The notes: generated from the letters alone by a model not told the origin. A stretch of 64,000 bases of DNA from Burkholderia diffusa (GCF_902499115.1 NZ_CABVPN010000026.1:58421-122420); one strand, 5' to 3'; positions 50,172 to 59,627 are shown, counted from the first letter of the stretch. A program made the numbers and translations.

Positions 50172-51260
50172 TCAAAACATCGTATGCACCCCGACGCGCG
50201 CCACGGCCTGACTCGCTGAACTCGACGCCCCGTTCGGATCGAGCACGCCGTTGATCTGCGCGTTCGCCCCGCTGTTCGCGCGCTGATAATCCGCGGACAC
50301 GTAAACCATCGTCCGTTTCGTCAACAGGTATTGAAACGCGACGCTGACCTGATGCGCGTGGTTGTCGTTCACAGCTTCGTTGCCCTTCATGTACATGTAC
50401 TTCGCGCCGAGAAAGACATCCGGCCGGATGCGCCACACCCCACCCGCTTCGGCCATCCACACGCCTGCGTCGTTGAACGAATTGCGTACGGTGGTCAGCA
50501 GCGCCTTCGCGGTGACCGCGCCGAAGTCATAGTGCATCCCGACGCCCCAGTTGCGCACACTGGTCGACGGTGTGCCGGGCGCCGGACCATACTTCTCGTT
50601 CGTATAGGCCGCACCGACACCGAACGCCCCGGCTTCGTAGTTCAGCCCGGCACTCACGGTATTGTCCGCGCCGACGGAACCGGCCACACCGCCGAACGCA
50701 TACATCACGCCCCCGGAAAACCCGGCAATCGTCGGCGAGCTGTATTTGACCGAATTCGCGACCGGCTTGCTGCCCGCCGTGCGGTCCCAGTCGAATGCGC
50801 CGGTCGGATTGCCCGGCAGCGCGAGACGCTGGAACGGGCCATTCCTGAACCCGTACAGCCCCGTAAGATCCATCGAGATCGCGTTCCCCTTCGCAAACAG
50901 GGAATCCACCATGAAGTCGTACTGATTACCCAGCCTGACGCCGCCGAACCGGTCGCTCTCGATGCCCACGTATGCGTTGCGCCCGAAGAGTCCGGTCCCG
51001 ACGATGCTGCCGTTCGCCATCGAGAACTGGTTCACGAGCGCGAACGTTGCGTGATATCCGCCACCGAGATCTTCCGTGCCGCGCAAGCCGAACAGGTTCG
51101 GCGTGAAGATGCCGTCGTCGAACTTGACGTTCTTTCCACCAGCCTCGTTGCTGACATACGAGATGCCGCTGTCGATCAGACCGAACATGGTCACGCTGCT
51201 CTGCGCGTATGCACCCTGCGCGATGACAAGCATCGCGACTGCTCCAAACCTCAGTTTCAT
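50172..51260 (-). CDS. Gram-negative porin
   Basis: A complete 362-residue Burkholderia-type porin. A signal peptide of about 19 residues (ending GAYA) leads into QSSVTMFGLIDSGISYVSNEAGG. Later signatures are FGLRGTEDLGGGYHATFALVNQF and VGIESDRFGGVRLGNQYDF; it ends ARVGVHTMF with the terminal phenylalanine needed for outer-membrane assembly. It lies downstream of the hydroquinone operon in the same direction with a 245-bp gap, so it may help uptake of aromatic substrates. GGAG precedes the ATG. Confidence 0.92.
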   Translation of the reverse strand: MKLRFGAVAMLVIAQGAYAQSSVTMFGLIDSGISYVSNEAGGKNVKFDDGIFTPNLFGLRGTEDLGGGYHATFALVNQFSMANGSIVGTGLFGRNAYVGIESDRFGGVRLGNQYDFMVDSLFAKGNAISMDLTGLYGFRNGPFQRLALPGNPTGAFDWDRTAGSKPVANSVKYSSPTIAGFSGGVMYAFGGVAGSVGADNTVSAGLNYEAGAFGVGAAYTNEKYGPAPGTPSTSVRNWGVGMHYDFGAVTAKALLTTVRNSFNDAGVWMAEAGGVWRIRPDVFLGAKYMYMKGNEAVNDNHAHQVSVAFQYLLTKRTMVYVSADYQRANSGANAQINGVLDPNGASSSASQAVARVGVHTMF

Positions 51261-51505
51261 TGTGTCTCCGTCTTTTTTCTGTCAATGCGAACCGGTCGCC
51301 CACTGTCTCGCGGGTACTCGCCCGATGCTTCGTGAAACAACGACTTCCCCGGCCCGGCTTCGCATTCATCCAGGTCGGAAAACTGGTATTCGATTAGCTT
51401 TACTGATTGAATTGAACGAATGAAGTCCCGCTCATTCTCCATTTCATCCCGCGTGATTCGATTACCGCACGGCCCGATTTCCGCTGGGCAATCCGACCTT
51501 CCGAA

Positions 51506-51841
51506 TCAAGCGCTCCGACAAATCACCCACGCCGCCGAATCCACCTCGACAGCCACGGCTTCCAGCCCGGCACCCGAACACGGTCCGTCGATGCACACGC
51601 CATCGTCGAACCTGAAAAGCGCGCTGTGATGCGCACACATCAGCACCTGGGATCGGTAACAGGAAACGTTGCCCGGCACGAAGTCGAGCGGAACCGAGAA
51701 ATGCGGGCAACGATTCACGTAAGCCCACACCTGTTCTCCACGCCGCACGACGATGACAGGACGCCCGATGCACGCTTCGTCGACGACCCATGCCCCGCCA
51801 TCCGGCACATCGGAGAAGCGGCAGAGTTGCGCGTCACCCAT
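51506..51841 (-). CDS. Rieske [2Fe-2S] ferredoxin
   Basis: A 111-residue Rieske-type ferredoxin. The cluster ligands are Cys45 and His47 (RCPHF) and Cys69 and His72 (CAHHSALF), with the usual CxH and CxxH pattern. Such proteins pass electrons to oxygenases. It begins 3 bp past the YciI-like gene within the hydroquinone operon, yet no oxygenase terminal subunit that needs a Rieske donor is seen here; it may serve an enzyme encoded elsewhere or keep HqdAB iron reduced. Confidence 0.9.
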   Translation of the reverse strand: MGDAQLCRFSDVPDGGAWVVDEACIGRPVIVVRRGEQVWAYVNRCPHFSVPLDFVPGNVSCYRSQVLMCAHHSALFRFDDGVCIDGPCSGAGLEAVAVEVDSAAWVICRSA

Positions 51842-51844
51842 GAC

Positions 51845-52156
51845 TCACGCTCTCCGCTCGGGATTGCCAAGGCTCCAGTCCCACGGTCGAACCTCCACCC
51901 GCGAGAACAGCCCTTCTTTCACGTACGGATCGTTGCCGACGAACTGCATCACCGCATCGATGTCGTCCGCCTCGACGACGAGCAGCGTGCCGTTCATCGC
52001 ATCGCCCTGCGGATCGAGCGTCGGCCCGCCGAGCCGCACATACACGCCGTGCTGCGCGGCGGCGCGAAGATAGGTCCGATGCGTGGACCGCACGCGGTCG
52101 CGCACTTCGCGCATCCCGGGCTGGTCCGTCGCAAACACTGCAAAGAATCGCGCCAT
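51845..52156 (-). CDS. YciI-like protein
   Basis: A 103-residue protein of the YCII-related family (ferredoxin-like dimer): MARFFAVFATDQPGMREVRDRVRSTHRTYLRAAAQ, ETLLV-like GTLLVVEADDIDAVMQFVGNDPYVKEGLF. Family members have a conserved His/Asp pair (here His26 and Asp94 region) and some act as hydrolases or dehalogenases in aromatic pathways. It lies 5 bp after the hydroxyquinol dioxygenase gene and 3 bp before the ferredoxin gene. Confidence 0.85.
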   Translation of the reverse strand: MARFFAVFATDQPGMREVRDRVRSTHRTYLRAAAQHGVYVRLGGPTLDPQGDAMNGTLLVVEADDIDAVMQFVGNDPYVKEGLFSRVEVRPWDWSLGNPERRA

Positions 52157-52161
52157 GTTGG

Positions 52162-53037
52162 TCAGTTCCGGTCGAGCACGAAGTCGTACGTCGCTTCGCG
52201 GTATGCGCCGCTCAATCCGACCCGGCGCGCGAGTTCATCGCCCGCCGCACGCGGACGATAGGCAACCATCAGCGACGGCTTCACGCCGAAGACGGCATCC
52301 GAGTTCAGATACGCGTCCTCCTCGTCGAACAGATGCGTGACGAGCTTGCGGTAGCCGGGCGCGTCGATCATGAAGTGCAGATGCGCGGGCCGCCACGGAT
52401 GACGGCCGGTGGCATCGAGCATCTTCCCGACCGGGCCGTCGGTCGGAATCGGGTAGCTGACCGGCAGAATCGTCGTGATCGCATAACGGCCTTCTGCATC
52501 GGTCCGGTAGCGGCCGCGCAGATTGCCGTGCGGCTGCGCCTTGTCCTGCCCGGAATACATGCCGTTCTCCGCGGTCTGCCACACGTCGAGCACGGCGTCG
52601 CGCACCGGCGCGCCGTCGGTGTCGAGCACGCGGCCATGCACGACGACGGGCGTGCCGGGCGTGAACGCCATGTTCTCGCCATACGCGCGCTCGGGCATGC
52701 CTTCTATGTAGAACGGGCCGAATACGGTCGTTTCCGTCGCGCCGGTGGCGAAGCGATGATTGATCGCATCGACCAGCATCGACACGCCCAGCGTGTCCGA
52801 CAGCAGGATGAATTCCTGGCGCACGACGTCGTCGCACATCTGCCCGGTTTCGGTCAGGAAGCGAATCGCTGCCATCCACTCGGCCTCGGTCAGCTGCGTC
52901 TCGCGCACGAACGCATGCAGATGCCGCACGAGGCTCTGCATCAGCACGCGCAAGCGCGGGTTCGACGTACCGTCGAAGCTGGCGACGACCTGCTCGGTCA
53001 GCCGCGTATCGCCGTCATCATGATGCTCATTCGTCAC
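52162..53037 (-). CDS. Hydroxyquinol 1,2-dioxygenase
   Basis: A 291-residue intradiol ring-cleavage dioxygenase. The Fe(III) ligands fall at Tyr161 (NGMYSG), Tyr195 (SYPIP), His219 and His221 (PAHLHF). The N-terminal helical dimer region VRETQLTEAEWMAAIRFLTETGQMCDD is typical. The next gene, maleylacetate reductase, marks it as hydroxyquinol rather than catechol dioxygenase: product 3-hydroxymuconate equals maleylacetate. The start is GTG at 53037 with AGGAGAC upstream. Confidence 0.9.
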   Translation of the reverse strand: MTNEHHDDGDTRLTEQVVASFDGTSNPRLRVLMQSLVRHLHAFVRETQLTEAEWMAAIRFLTETGQMCDDVVRQEFILLSDTLGVSMLVDAINHRFATGATETTVFGPFYIEGMPERAYGENMAFTPGTPVVVHGRVLDTDGAPVRDAVLDVWQTAENGMYSGQDKAQPHGNLRGRYRTDAEGRYAITTILPVSYPIPTDGPVGKMLDATGRHPWRPAHLHFMIDAPGYRKLVTHLFDEEDAYLNSDAVFGVKPSLMVAYRPRAAGDELARRVGLSGAYREATYDFVLDRN

Positions 53038-53065
53038 GTTCGTCTCCTGTGATGCAGCCGGCCGC

Positions 53066-54133
53066 TCAATGCGGCTCGCGCCCTTCCCACGCATGCTGAA
53101 GCAATTCGCGAATCGGCGCACGTTCGATCGGCCGCGGGTTCGCATACGGATTCCGGCAGGCGAGGTCGGCGGCTTCGTCGAGGCCCGCTTCCGGCATCCC
53201 GATGTCGGCAAGCGCCGCCGACTGGCCCAGTTGCCGATTCAACCGGAACAACAGCGGGCCGGCGTCGGCCGCGTCGGTGCCGCCCAGCGCCCGCGCGACA
53301 CGGCGCAGCGCGTCGGGCGCCGCGGCATGGTTGTAGTGGGCGGTATGCGGCAACATCGCGGCGTGCGTCTGCGCATGCGGCAGGTTGAAGGTGCCGCCGA
53401 GCGTATGACACAGCTTGTGGTGCAACGCCATGCCGACCGCGCCGAGACACGTGCCGGCGAGCCATGCGCCATACAACGCGCGGCTGCGCATCTCGCGGTC
53501 GTCGGGCGCGCGAACGATCGCGGGCAGTGCCTCGCCGAGCGCACGGATCGACTCCTCGGCCATCAGGCTGATCACCGGGTTCGCATCTTCCGCGTAGAGC
53601 GCTTCGACCGCGTGCGCCATCGCATTGACGCCCGACGCCGCCGAAATCCCCGGCGGCAGCGACAGCGTCAGGGACGGGTCATAGAGCACCGTCCGCGGCA
53701 GCACGCGCGGATCGCGCCCGGTGCGCTTCAGCCGGCCTTCCGTGAGCCCGAAGATCGGCGTCATCTCCGAGCCCGCGTAAGTCGTCGGCACGGCGAGGAT
53801 CGGCAGCGACGACTCGAGCGCGATCGCCTTGCCGAGCCCGATCGTCGAGCCGCCGCCAATCGCGATGCAGCAGTCCGCGCCCAGTTCGGCGGCCATCTCG
53901 CGTGCGGCACGCGCGACTTCGACCGGCACGTGCATCACGGCCTGCGCGCATACGCCGGCGGCGCGCTCGCCGAGCACGCCCCTGACCCGTTCTGCGAGCG
54001 GCTGCTGTTCCGGCGTCGACAGAATCAGCGCCCGCTGCACGCCGAGCGCGGACAACTCGTCCGGCAACCGTTCGAGCGCACCCCATTCGAACACGACGCG
54101 GGACGGCGTTCCCTGATAGACGAAGCGCTCCAT
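53066..54133 (-). CDS. Maleylacetate reductase
   Basis: A 355-residue iron-containing-alcohol-dehydrogenase-like enzyme reducing maleylacetate to 3-oxoadipate with NAD(P)H. Seen are the nucleotide site IAIGGGSTIGLGKAIALESSLPILAVPTTYAGSEMTPIFG and HAVEALYAEDANPV, and metal-site-like GMALHHKLCHTLGGTFNLPHAQTHAAMLPH. Length equals known maleylacetate reductases. The start at 54133 is 7 bp past the dehydrogenase stop. It joins the two dioxygenase branches of the cluster. Confidence 0.92.
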   Translation of the reverse strand: MERFVYQGTPSRVVFEWGALERLPDELSALGVQRALILSTPEQQPLAERVRGVLGERAAGVCAQAVMHVPVEVARAAREMAAELGADCCIAIGGGSTIGLGKAIALESSLPILAVPTTYAGSEMTPIFGLTEGRLKRTGRDPRVLPRTVLYDPSLTLSLPPGISAASGVNAMAHAVEALYAEDANPVISLMAEESIRALGEALPAIVRAPDDREMRSRALYGAWLAGTCLGAVGMALHHKLCHTLGGTFNLPHAQTHAAMLPHTAHYNHAAAPDALRRVARALGGTDAADAGPLLFRLNRQLGQSAALADIGMPEAGLDEAADLACRNPYANPRPIERAPIRELLQHAWEGREPH

Positions 54134-54140
54134 CCCGGCC

Positions 54141-55607
54141 TCAACGCTTGAAGTGCGGCGGCACCTTGCCGTCGACGTTGACCCACACCGAGCGCGCTTC
54201 CGTGTAGTCGTGCATCGCCTCGAAGCCCATCTCGCGGCCGTAGCCCGACTTGCCGACACCGCCGAACGGGCTGCCCGGATTGACGCGCTTGTAGCAGTTG
54301 ATCCAGCACATGCCCGCGTCGATCTGCGACGCCATCTTGTGTGCGCGGGAAAGATCGTTGGTCCACAGGCCGCTGCCGAGCCCGTATTCGGTCGCGTTGG
54401 CGATCGACAGCGCTTCCTCGTCGCTGCCGAAGCGCAGCACGGTGACGAACGGGCCGAACACTTCCTCCTGCGCGACGCGATCGGTGGCATGCTTCGCTTC
54501 GATGACGGTCGGGCGCACGTAGTAGCCGTTGGCGAGTGCGGCATCCTGCGGCGCACTGCCGCCCGCGAGCACGCGGCCGCCCTGCTCGCGCGCGACGTCG
54601 ACGAACGACAGCACGCGGTCGAGGTGCTGCTTCGACGTCAGCGGGCCCATCTCGGTGTCCGGGTCCAGCGGGTTGCCGACGCGGATCGACGAAGCCAACG
54701 ACACGAAGCGCTCGAGGAATTCGTCGGCGATGCGTTCATGCAGCACGAGACGCGAACCCGCGATGCACGCCTGCCCCTGGTTGTGGAAGATCGCCCACGC
54801 GGCGCCGTTGATGGCGGCATCGAGGTTCGCATCGTCGAAGACGATGTTCGCGCCCTTGCCGCCGAGTTCCAGCTGCACGCGCTTCAGGTTGCCCTGCGAG
54901 GCCTCGACGATCCGGCGGCCCGTTGCCGTCGAACCGGTGAACGCGATCTTCCCGACCCCGGGGTGCTCGGCGAGCCGCTGGCCGGCCGTATGACCGTAGC
55001 CGGGGACGATATTGACGACACCTGCGGGGAACCCGACTTCGGCCATCAGTTCGACGATGCGCAGCGTCGACAGCGGCGTGATCTCCGACGGCTTGAGCAC
55101 GACCGTGTTGCCTGCCGCCAGCGCCGGCCCCATCTTCCAGCTCGTGAACATCAGCGGGAAATTCCACGGCACGATCTGGCCGACGACGCCGATCGGCGCG
55201 CGCTGCACATAGTTCAGGAAGCCGGTTTCGACGGGAATCACCGAGCCCTGCAGCTTGTCGGCCATGCCGCCGAAGTAGCGGAAGCATGCTGCCGTGCGCG
55301 GCACGTCGAGCGCGCGCGAATCGCGGATCGGGTGGCCGGTGTCCAGCGATTCCAGTTGCGCGAGTTCCTCGGCGTTGGCTTCGATCGCGTCGGCGAGGCG
55401 CAGCAGCAACCGGCCGCGCTCGGCCGCCGCCATGGCCGACCACGCCGGGAACGCCCGGGTCGCGGCTTCGACCGCCAGATCCACGTCCACCGCGGTGGCG
55501 GCGGCGATCTTCGTGATCAGCGAGCCGTCGTGCGGATTGAGCACGTCGATCGTGCCGCGCTCGACGGCGTCAACGAAGCGGCCGTCGATGAAGAGTTGGG
55601 TTTGCAT
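54141..55607 (-). CDS. 4-Hydroxymuconic semialdehyde dehydrogenase
   Basis: A 488-residue NAD(P)-dependent aldehyde dehydrogenase. Present are VVGQIVPWNFPLMFTSWKMGPALAAGNTVVLKPS, the glutamate in QLELGGKGANIVF, the catalytic cysteine in NQGQACIAGSRL and EEVFGPFVTVLRF. Position after the HqdAB genes indicates oxidation of 4-hydroxymuconic semialdehyde to maleylacetate, as in the 4-nitrophenol/hydroquinone pathways. GAGGA lies 7 nt before the ATG. Confidence 0.88.
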   Translation of the reverse strand: MQTQLFIDGRFVDAVERGTIDVLNPHDGSLITKIAAATAVDVDLAVEAATRAFPAWSAMAAAERGRLLLRLADAIEANAEELAQLESLDTGHPIRDSRALDVPRTAACFRYFGGMADKLQGSVIPVETGFLNYVQRAPIGVVGQIVPWNFPLMFTSWKMGPALAAGNTVVLKPSEITPLSTLRIVELMAEVGFPAGVVNIVPGYGHTAGQRLAEHPGVGKIAFTGSTATGRRIVEASQGNLKRVQLELGGKGANIVFDDANLDAAINGAAWAIFHNQGQACIAGSRLVLHERIADEFLERFVSLASSIRVGNPLDPDTEMGPLTSKQHLDRVLSFVDVAREQGGRVLAGGSAPQDAALANGYYVRPTVIEAKHATDRVAQEEVFGPFVTVLRFGSDEEALSIANATEYGLGSGLWTNDLSRAHKMASQIDAGMCWINCYKRVNPGSPFGGVGKSGYGREMGFEAMHDYTEARSVWVNVDGKVPPHFKR

Positions 55608-55639
55608 GAATCGTCCTCGATTTTTTGCTGAAGTGCGGC

Positions 55640-56659
55640 TTAAAACTCGATCGGATACGGCGCCAGCTCGCCGCTCTCGTATCGCTGCGGCAGGTCCGGC
55701 GTCGCGTTTTCCCAGACCAGCAGCATCGAGCGCTTCGTCGAATAGCCCTGGTGGCGGATGTCGGCGGGCATCGCGCAGATGTCGCCGGCCCGCATCGTGA
55801 TGCGCGCGCGCGGCGCGCCGGTGTTCTTGTCGCCGATGTCCCATACGATTTCGTCGGACAGCTGAAGGAACCATTCGACGCGGTCGTTGCCGTGGAACAC
55901 CGGCAGGATGAATTCCTCGGTGGTCGGGCAGAACAGGCTGCGCCCGCACACGGACGTGACCGACGGATTCCACGTCACGTCCGAACGCGACAGGTACTTG
56001 AACAGGTTGAACGCGTGCAGTTCGCCTTCGAAGCCCGGCTTCACATGCACTTCAGGCTCGTCCTGGCCGACGTCCAGGAACGCGCGGTTGACCGGCAGAT
56101 CGTCGCGCAGCGGCGAGTCGCCTTCGAGGCCCGGCATGCGGCGCGTCGCGATGCGCGTGCGTTCGATCGCCGCGCCGTTCTCGCCGTGCTTGCGGCCGAA
56201 TGCCGTGCCGGTTTCCTCGGGTGCGGCGAACGGATCGAAGCCTTCGTTGGTCCAGTCGTGCAGCATGGCCTTGAAGGTCGCCATGATCGTCGGTGTTTCG
56301 AACGTCTCGGTGTAGTCGACGCCGGCTTCCTTCAGGATCCCGTTGAACGTGCCCGCATAGATGTCGACCTTGCCGTAGTGATTGCGCGTGCCGAACACGT
56401 GATCGAAGTTCACCCAGCCGTAGAAGAAACCCCATGCGACGTCACGCATCATCGCGCGCAGGAACGCGTCCGCGGGCATTGCATGCGTGCGCGTGCGGCC
56501 TTTCGCAGGCCAGCTGATTTTCACGAAGTACTCGTCGCGCTGGAACGCGAACGCGCCGAGCCGGAAGCGGCGGTAACCGGTGACGGCATCGGCTTCCGTG
56601 GCCTGCACCAGATCGGCGGCAAAGCCAGCGGAAAGATCGAGGGTCTCGAGGGTGGCCAT
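55640..56659 (-). CDS. hqdB: Hydroquinone 1,2-dioxygenase large subunit
   Basis: A 339-residue protein matching the large subunit of two-component Fe(II) hydroquinone dioxygenase (HqdB/PnpD, about 38 kDa), which opens hydroquinone to 4-hydroxymuconic semialdehyde. Recognisable parts are LGAFAFQRDEYFVKISWPAKGRTRTHAMPADAFLRAMMRDVAWGFFYGWVNFD and FCPTTEEFILPVFHGNDRVEWFLQLSDEIVWDIGD, a cupin-like metal region with His. It follows hqdA by 41 bp. Length is the same as the known subunits. Confidence 0.88.
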   Translation of the reverse strand: MATLETLDLSAGFAADLVQATEADAVTGYRRFRLGAFAFQRDEYFVKISWPAKGRTRTHAMPADAFLRAMMRDVAWGFFYGWVNFDHVFGTRNHYGKVDIYAGTFNGILKEAGVDYTETFETPTIMATFKAMLHDWTNEGFDPFAAPEETGTAFGRKHGENGAAIERTRIATRRMPGLEGDSPLRDDLPVNRAFLDVGQDEPEVHVKPGFEGELHAFNLFKYLSRSDVTWNPSVTSVCGRSLFCPTTEEFILPVFHGNDRVEWFLQLSDEIVWDIGDKNTGAPRARITMRAGDICAMPADIRHQGYSTKRSMLLVWENATPDLPQRYESGELAPYPIEF

Positions 56660-56700
56660 AACGTGTCTCCTGGAATGTTTGAATGGGGCAGTCGGATGGA

Positions 56701-57195
56701 TCAGCGCAGGCAGATGTCGGCCCACTTCTCGACGGACAGCTCCCCGAGCACGGTCTGCACGAGCGCGACGCCCGGCTTGCCGGCGGCGAAGCGATACGCG
56801 CAGCCCGCCGGCAGCAGTGCCTGATGCCCCTTGCGCAGGACGACGTAGCCCATCTCGCGGCCCGCCGGCTGCGTGCCGGCGCTCACGGTGCCGCGGCCGG
56901 TGGTCGGCGGGTTGTCGAGCTTGATGAATTCGATGCGGACTTCGCCATCCATCTGGATCGCGAACTCGTCGTGCGCGCACGCGAACCAAGGCGACTGGCC
57001 GTCGGTCCGCAGCACTTCGATCACGTATTCGAGGTTCTTGCCGGCGACGACCTTTTCGTAGGGAGCCGACTTCGATGCGATCTCGAATACGTTCGAGAAG
57101 GCGTAGTGTTTTGCGCTGCCGCTGGTGATTTCGATCTCGCCCTTGACATGGCTGTCGAGCGAGCCAAAGACGGTGTGGAATGCCGCGTCGGTCAT
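56701..57195 (-). CDS. hqdA: Hydroquinone 1,2-dioxygenase small subunit
   Basis: A 164-residue protein matching the small subunit (HqdA/PnpC, about 18 kDa) of the extradiol-like hydroquinone dioxygenase. Sequence: DAAFHTVFGSLDSHVKGEIEITSGSAKHYAFSNVFEIASKSAPYEKVVAGKNLEYVIEV and GYVVLRKGHQALLPAGCAYRFAAG. AGGAGAC lies 6 nt before the ATG at 57195. It is the first structural gene of the operon, with a LysR gene upstream on the same strand. Confidence 0.87.
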   Translation of the reverse strand: MTDAAFHTVFGSLDSHVKGEIEITSGSAKHYAFSNVFEIASKSAPYEKVVAGKNLEYVIEVLRTDGQSPWFACAHDEFAIQMDGEVRIEFIKLDNPPTTGRGTVSAGTQPAGREMGYVVLRKGHQALLPAGCAYRFAAGKPGVALVQTVLGELSVEKWADICLR

Positions 57196-57281
57196 TGCTG
57201 TCTCCTGAGTTGAACCGCTTGTTGGATTCAACTCTAGGGGCAAGGGCGCCCCTCAACAAGGCAACGGAGCGCGACTACGGC

Positions 57282-57298
57282 ATTTGCGATTCGCGAAT
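57282..57298. promoter_or_regulatory. LysR-type operator before hqdA
   Basis: ATTTGCGATTCGCGAAT contains the palindrome ATTCGCGAAT. Its reverse complement matches 59833-59849 at 16 of 17 positions. It lies in the 114-bp gap between the LysR and hqdA genes. Confidence 0.65.
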
Positions 57299-57309
57299 AA
57301 TCGCTTCGT

Positions 57310-58239
57310 TCAGCGAACCCAGCCGCGCTCCAGCAGTGGACGGTCCCACGGCGACTCGTCGCCGATGTATTCGACGAGGAATTCGACCAGCGCCTTCACC
57401 TTCAACGCCTGTCGCTGCGTTGCGGGATAAACGGCGGCAAAGCTCAGCGGCGCGATCTGGAAATCGGTGAGGATGGGCACCAGCCGGCCTGCGACGAGCG
57501 CGTCGCTCGCAACCAGCGTGGGCAGGCAGACGACACCGCCGCCCGTCAGCGCATACTCGCGCAGCAGGTGCACGGAGTTCGAGCGGATCATGCCGGGCAA
57601 CTCCATCTCGACGACCTCGTCGCCGCGCGTCAGGGTCCAGCGGTTGCGCGACGGATAGCCGGAATACAGCGCCGTGGTGTGCTGCAGCAATTCGCGTGGA
57701 TGTTGTGGCGCACCATGCGCTTCGAGGTAGGCCGGCGACGCGCAGAAAAGGCGTCGCACCACGAACAGGCGCCGCTCGATCAGCGACTCGGATATCGGCG
57801 GGAAGATCTGGAACGCGATGTCGAACCCTTCTTCGACAGGGTCCACGACACGGTCATTGACGATGATGTCGAGCTGAATGCCCGGGTAGCGGCGATTGAA
57901 TTCGGCGAGCGGCACACCGAAGTGATCGAGCGCGAAACCGGGCAGCATCTGGATCCGCAGCCGCCCGGTCGGCGTCGCGCGCAGTTCGCGCATCTGGTCG
58001 GTCAGCTCGTTGACGCGCCCGACCACCTCGGCGCATTCGCGGTAGAAGGTCTCGCCGACTTCGGACAGGCGCACGTGGCGCGTGCTGCGATGGAACAGCG
58101 GCGCGTTGACGAACTTCTCCAGCTGCTGGATACGGTTCGTCACGACCGAACTGGTGACCCCAAGCTGTCGCGCCGCTTCCGCAAAACTGCTCGCCTCCGC
58201 AACCCTGACGAATGCTTCGATGCTCAGAAACCGGTCCAT
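57310..58239 (-). CDS. LysR-type regulator of hydroquinone genes
   Basis: A 309-residue LysR regulator: winged helix MDRFLSIEAFVRVAEASSFAEAARQLGVTSSVVTNRIQQLEKF, then the effector-binding domain (GRLRIQMLPGFALDHFGVPLAEFNRRYPGIQLDII). It is transcribed in the same direction as the hqd operon, unlike the usual divergent layout, with a candidate operator in the 114-bp gap. It probably activates hqdAB and the MFS gene 138 bp upstream of its own start. The start at 58239 is at the domain start. Confidence 0.9.
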   Translation of the reverse strand: MDRFLSIEAFVRVAEASSFAEAARQLGVTSSVVTNRIQQLEKFVNAPLFHRSTRHVRLSEVGETFYRECAEVVGRVNELTDQMRELRATPTGRLRIQMLPGFALDHFGVPLAEFNRRYPGIQLDIIVNDRVVDPVEEGFDIAFQIFPPISESLIERRLFVVRRLFCASPAYLEAHGAPQHPRELLQHTTALYSGYPSRNRWTLTRGDEVVEMELPGMIRSNSVHLLREYALTGGGVVCLPTLVASDALVAGRLVPILTDFQIAPLSFAAVYPATQRQALKVKALVEFLVEYIGDESPWDRPLLERGWVR

Positions 58240-58376
58240 ACCGCGCCCTTTCCGAAAGCGAAACCGGCAGTCTAACCGCACCTGCCGGCCGGTTGGGTCA
58301 TGCCGAACGCGTCACACTGTCACCTGGCGGGTGTCAATCCCGCCGACAGCCTGGCACGAGCATGACCGAGGGTACG

Positions 58377-59627
58377 TTACGGCTGCTTGCCTGCCGACAG
58401 CTCCGGCTGCAAGCCCACGCGACGCTGCAGCACGGCCGGCGCGGTTTCCCGCAGCAGCAAGCTGACCACGATGCCGAGCAGCACTGCCCCCATCGGCAGC
58501 CACAGGATGTTCTGGATCCCGAAGTGTGCGGCAACGTAGCCGCCCAGCGCCGGTGCGATGCCGCCGCCGAAGATCTCGCCGCAACCGACCACCACGCCGA
58601 TCGACGTCGAAACGAGGCCGACGGGCGCGGCTTCGGTCGCCACGGGGCCCGACAGCAGCGACACCAGCCCGAGCGTGAAGAACGATGCGACGAACAGCAC
58701 CGCGAACAGCACGAGCGGCTGCGGACCCAGCCCGCGGAACACGTAGAGCATCACCGCCGTGCCGGCGAAACCGACGATGCTCGCGAGGCGGCGGCCCACG
58801 AGGTCGGACAGGCCCGGCAGCCCGAACTGCCCGAGAAAGCCGCCGAAGCCGATCGCCGATACCACAAGGCCCATCTTCTGCGTGCCGAGCCCAAGGTAAT
58901 CCGTCAGGTACAGCGGCAGCAGCGCGCCGAGCACGAACACGCCGGTCATCGCACAGCACAGCGCGCCCATCGCGACGAGGATGTTGCGGCTCTTCAGCAC
59001 ATGGCCGAGCGACGCCGGCGCGTGTTCCGACACCACCTCCCTCGCGCGCTTCGGTTCACGGATCACGAAGAACATGATCGCGCCGAGGATCAGCCCGGGA
59101 ATCGCCACGAGCGCGAACACCCAGCGCCACGACACGACATTGAGCAGCTGCGTCGCGATGATCGGCGACAGCGCGAGCCCGAACAGCGCGAAGCCGCTTT
59201 GCTGCAGCCCGAGGTTCAGGCCGCGCCGCCGCGGATGCGACGCGTCGGCGGTGGCCGCGAAACTGGTCGGGCAGAACGAGCCTTCGGCGACGCCCATCAG
59301 AGCGCGAATCGCGATCAGCCCGAGCAGCCCGCCCGCGAGCCCCGAGAAGCCCGACAGCAGCGAGAACGCGATGATCGCCGGGATCAGGACCTTGCGGCGG
59401 CCGATCTTGTCGGAAATGCCGCCCATCAGCGCCGCGAAGATGCCCCACGACAGGCCGAGCACGCCGATGCAGTTGCCGACGTCCTGCGCGGTCAGGTGCA
59501 GGTCCTTCATGATCGAAGGGAACAGCGGCGCGATGAGCCAGCGGTCGAGGCCGACCAGCCCGAAACCGAGCGCCAGCAGCGTCACCGCCTTCCACTCATA
59601 GGAGGTATCCCACTCGTTTGCTTTCAT
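58377..59627 (-). CDS. MFS transporter, likely aromatic acid or substrate uptake
   Basis: A 416-residue major facilitator: WKAVTLLALGFGLVGLDRWLIAPLFPSIMKDLHLTAQDVG (helix 1, with an RW in place of the common DR), GGISDKIGRRKVLIPAI and GVAEGSFCPTSFAATADASHPRRRGLNLGLQQSGFALFG. It resembles ACS-type symporters. GGAG precedes the ATG at 59627. The operator at 59833-59849, 206 bp upstream, matches that of the hqd operon, so import of an aromatic precursor is likely. Confidence 0.85.
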   Translation of the reverse strand: MKANEWDTSYEWKAVTLLALGFGLVGLDRWLIAPLFPSIMKDLHLTAQDVGNCIGVLGLSWGIFAALMGGISDKIGRRKVLIPAIIAFSLLSGFSGLAGGLLGLIAIRALMGVAEGSFCPTSFAATADASHPRRRGLNLGLQQSGFALFGLALSPIIATQLLNVVSWRWVFALVAIPGLILGAIMFFVIREPKRAREVVSEHAPASLGHVLKSRNILVAMGALCCAMTGVFVLGALLPLYLTDYLGLGTQKMGLVVSAIGFGGFLGQFGLPGLSDLVGRRLASIVGFAGTAVMLYVFRGLGPQPLVLFAVLFVASFFTLGLVSLLSGPVATEAAPVGLVSTSIGVVVGCGEIFGGGIAPALGGYVAAHFGIQNILWLPMGAVLLGIVVSLLLRETAPAVLQRRVGLQPELSAGKQP

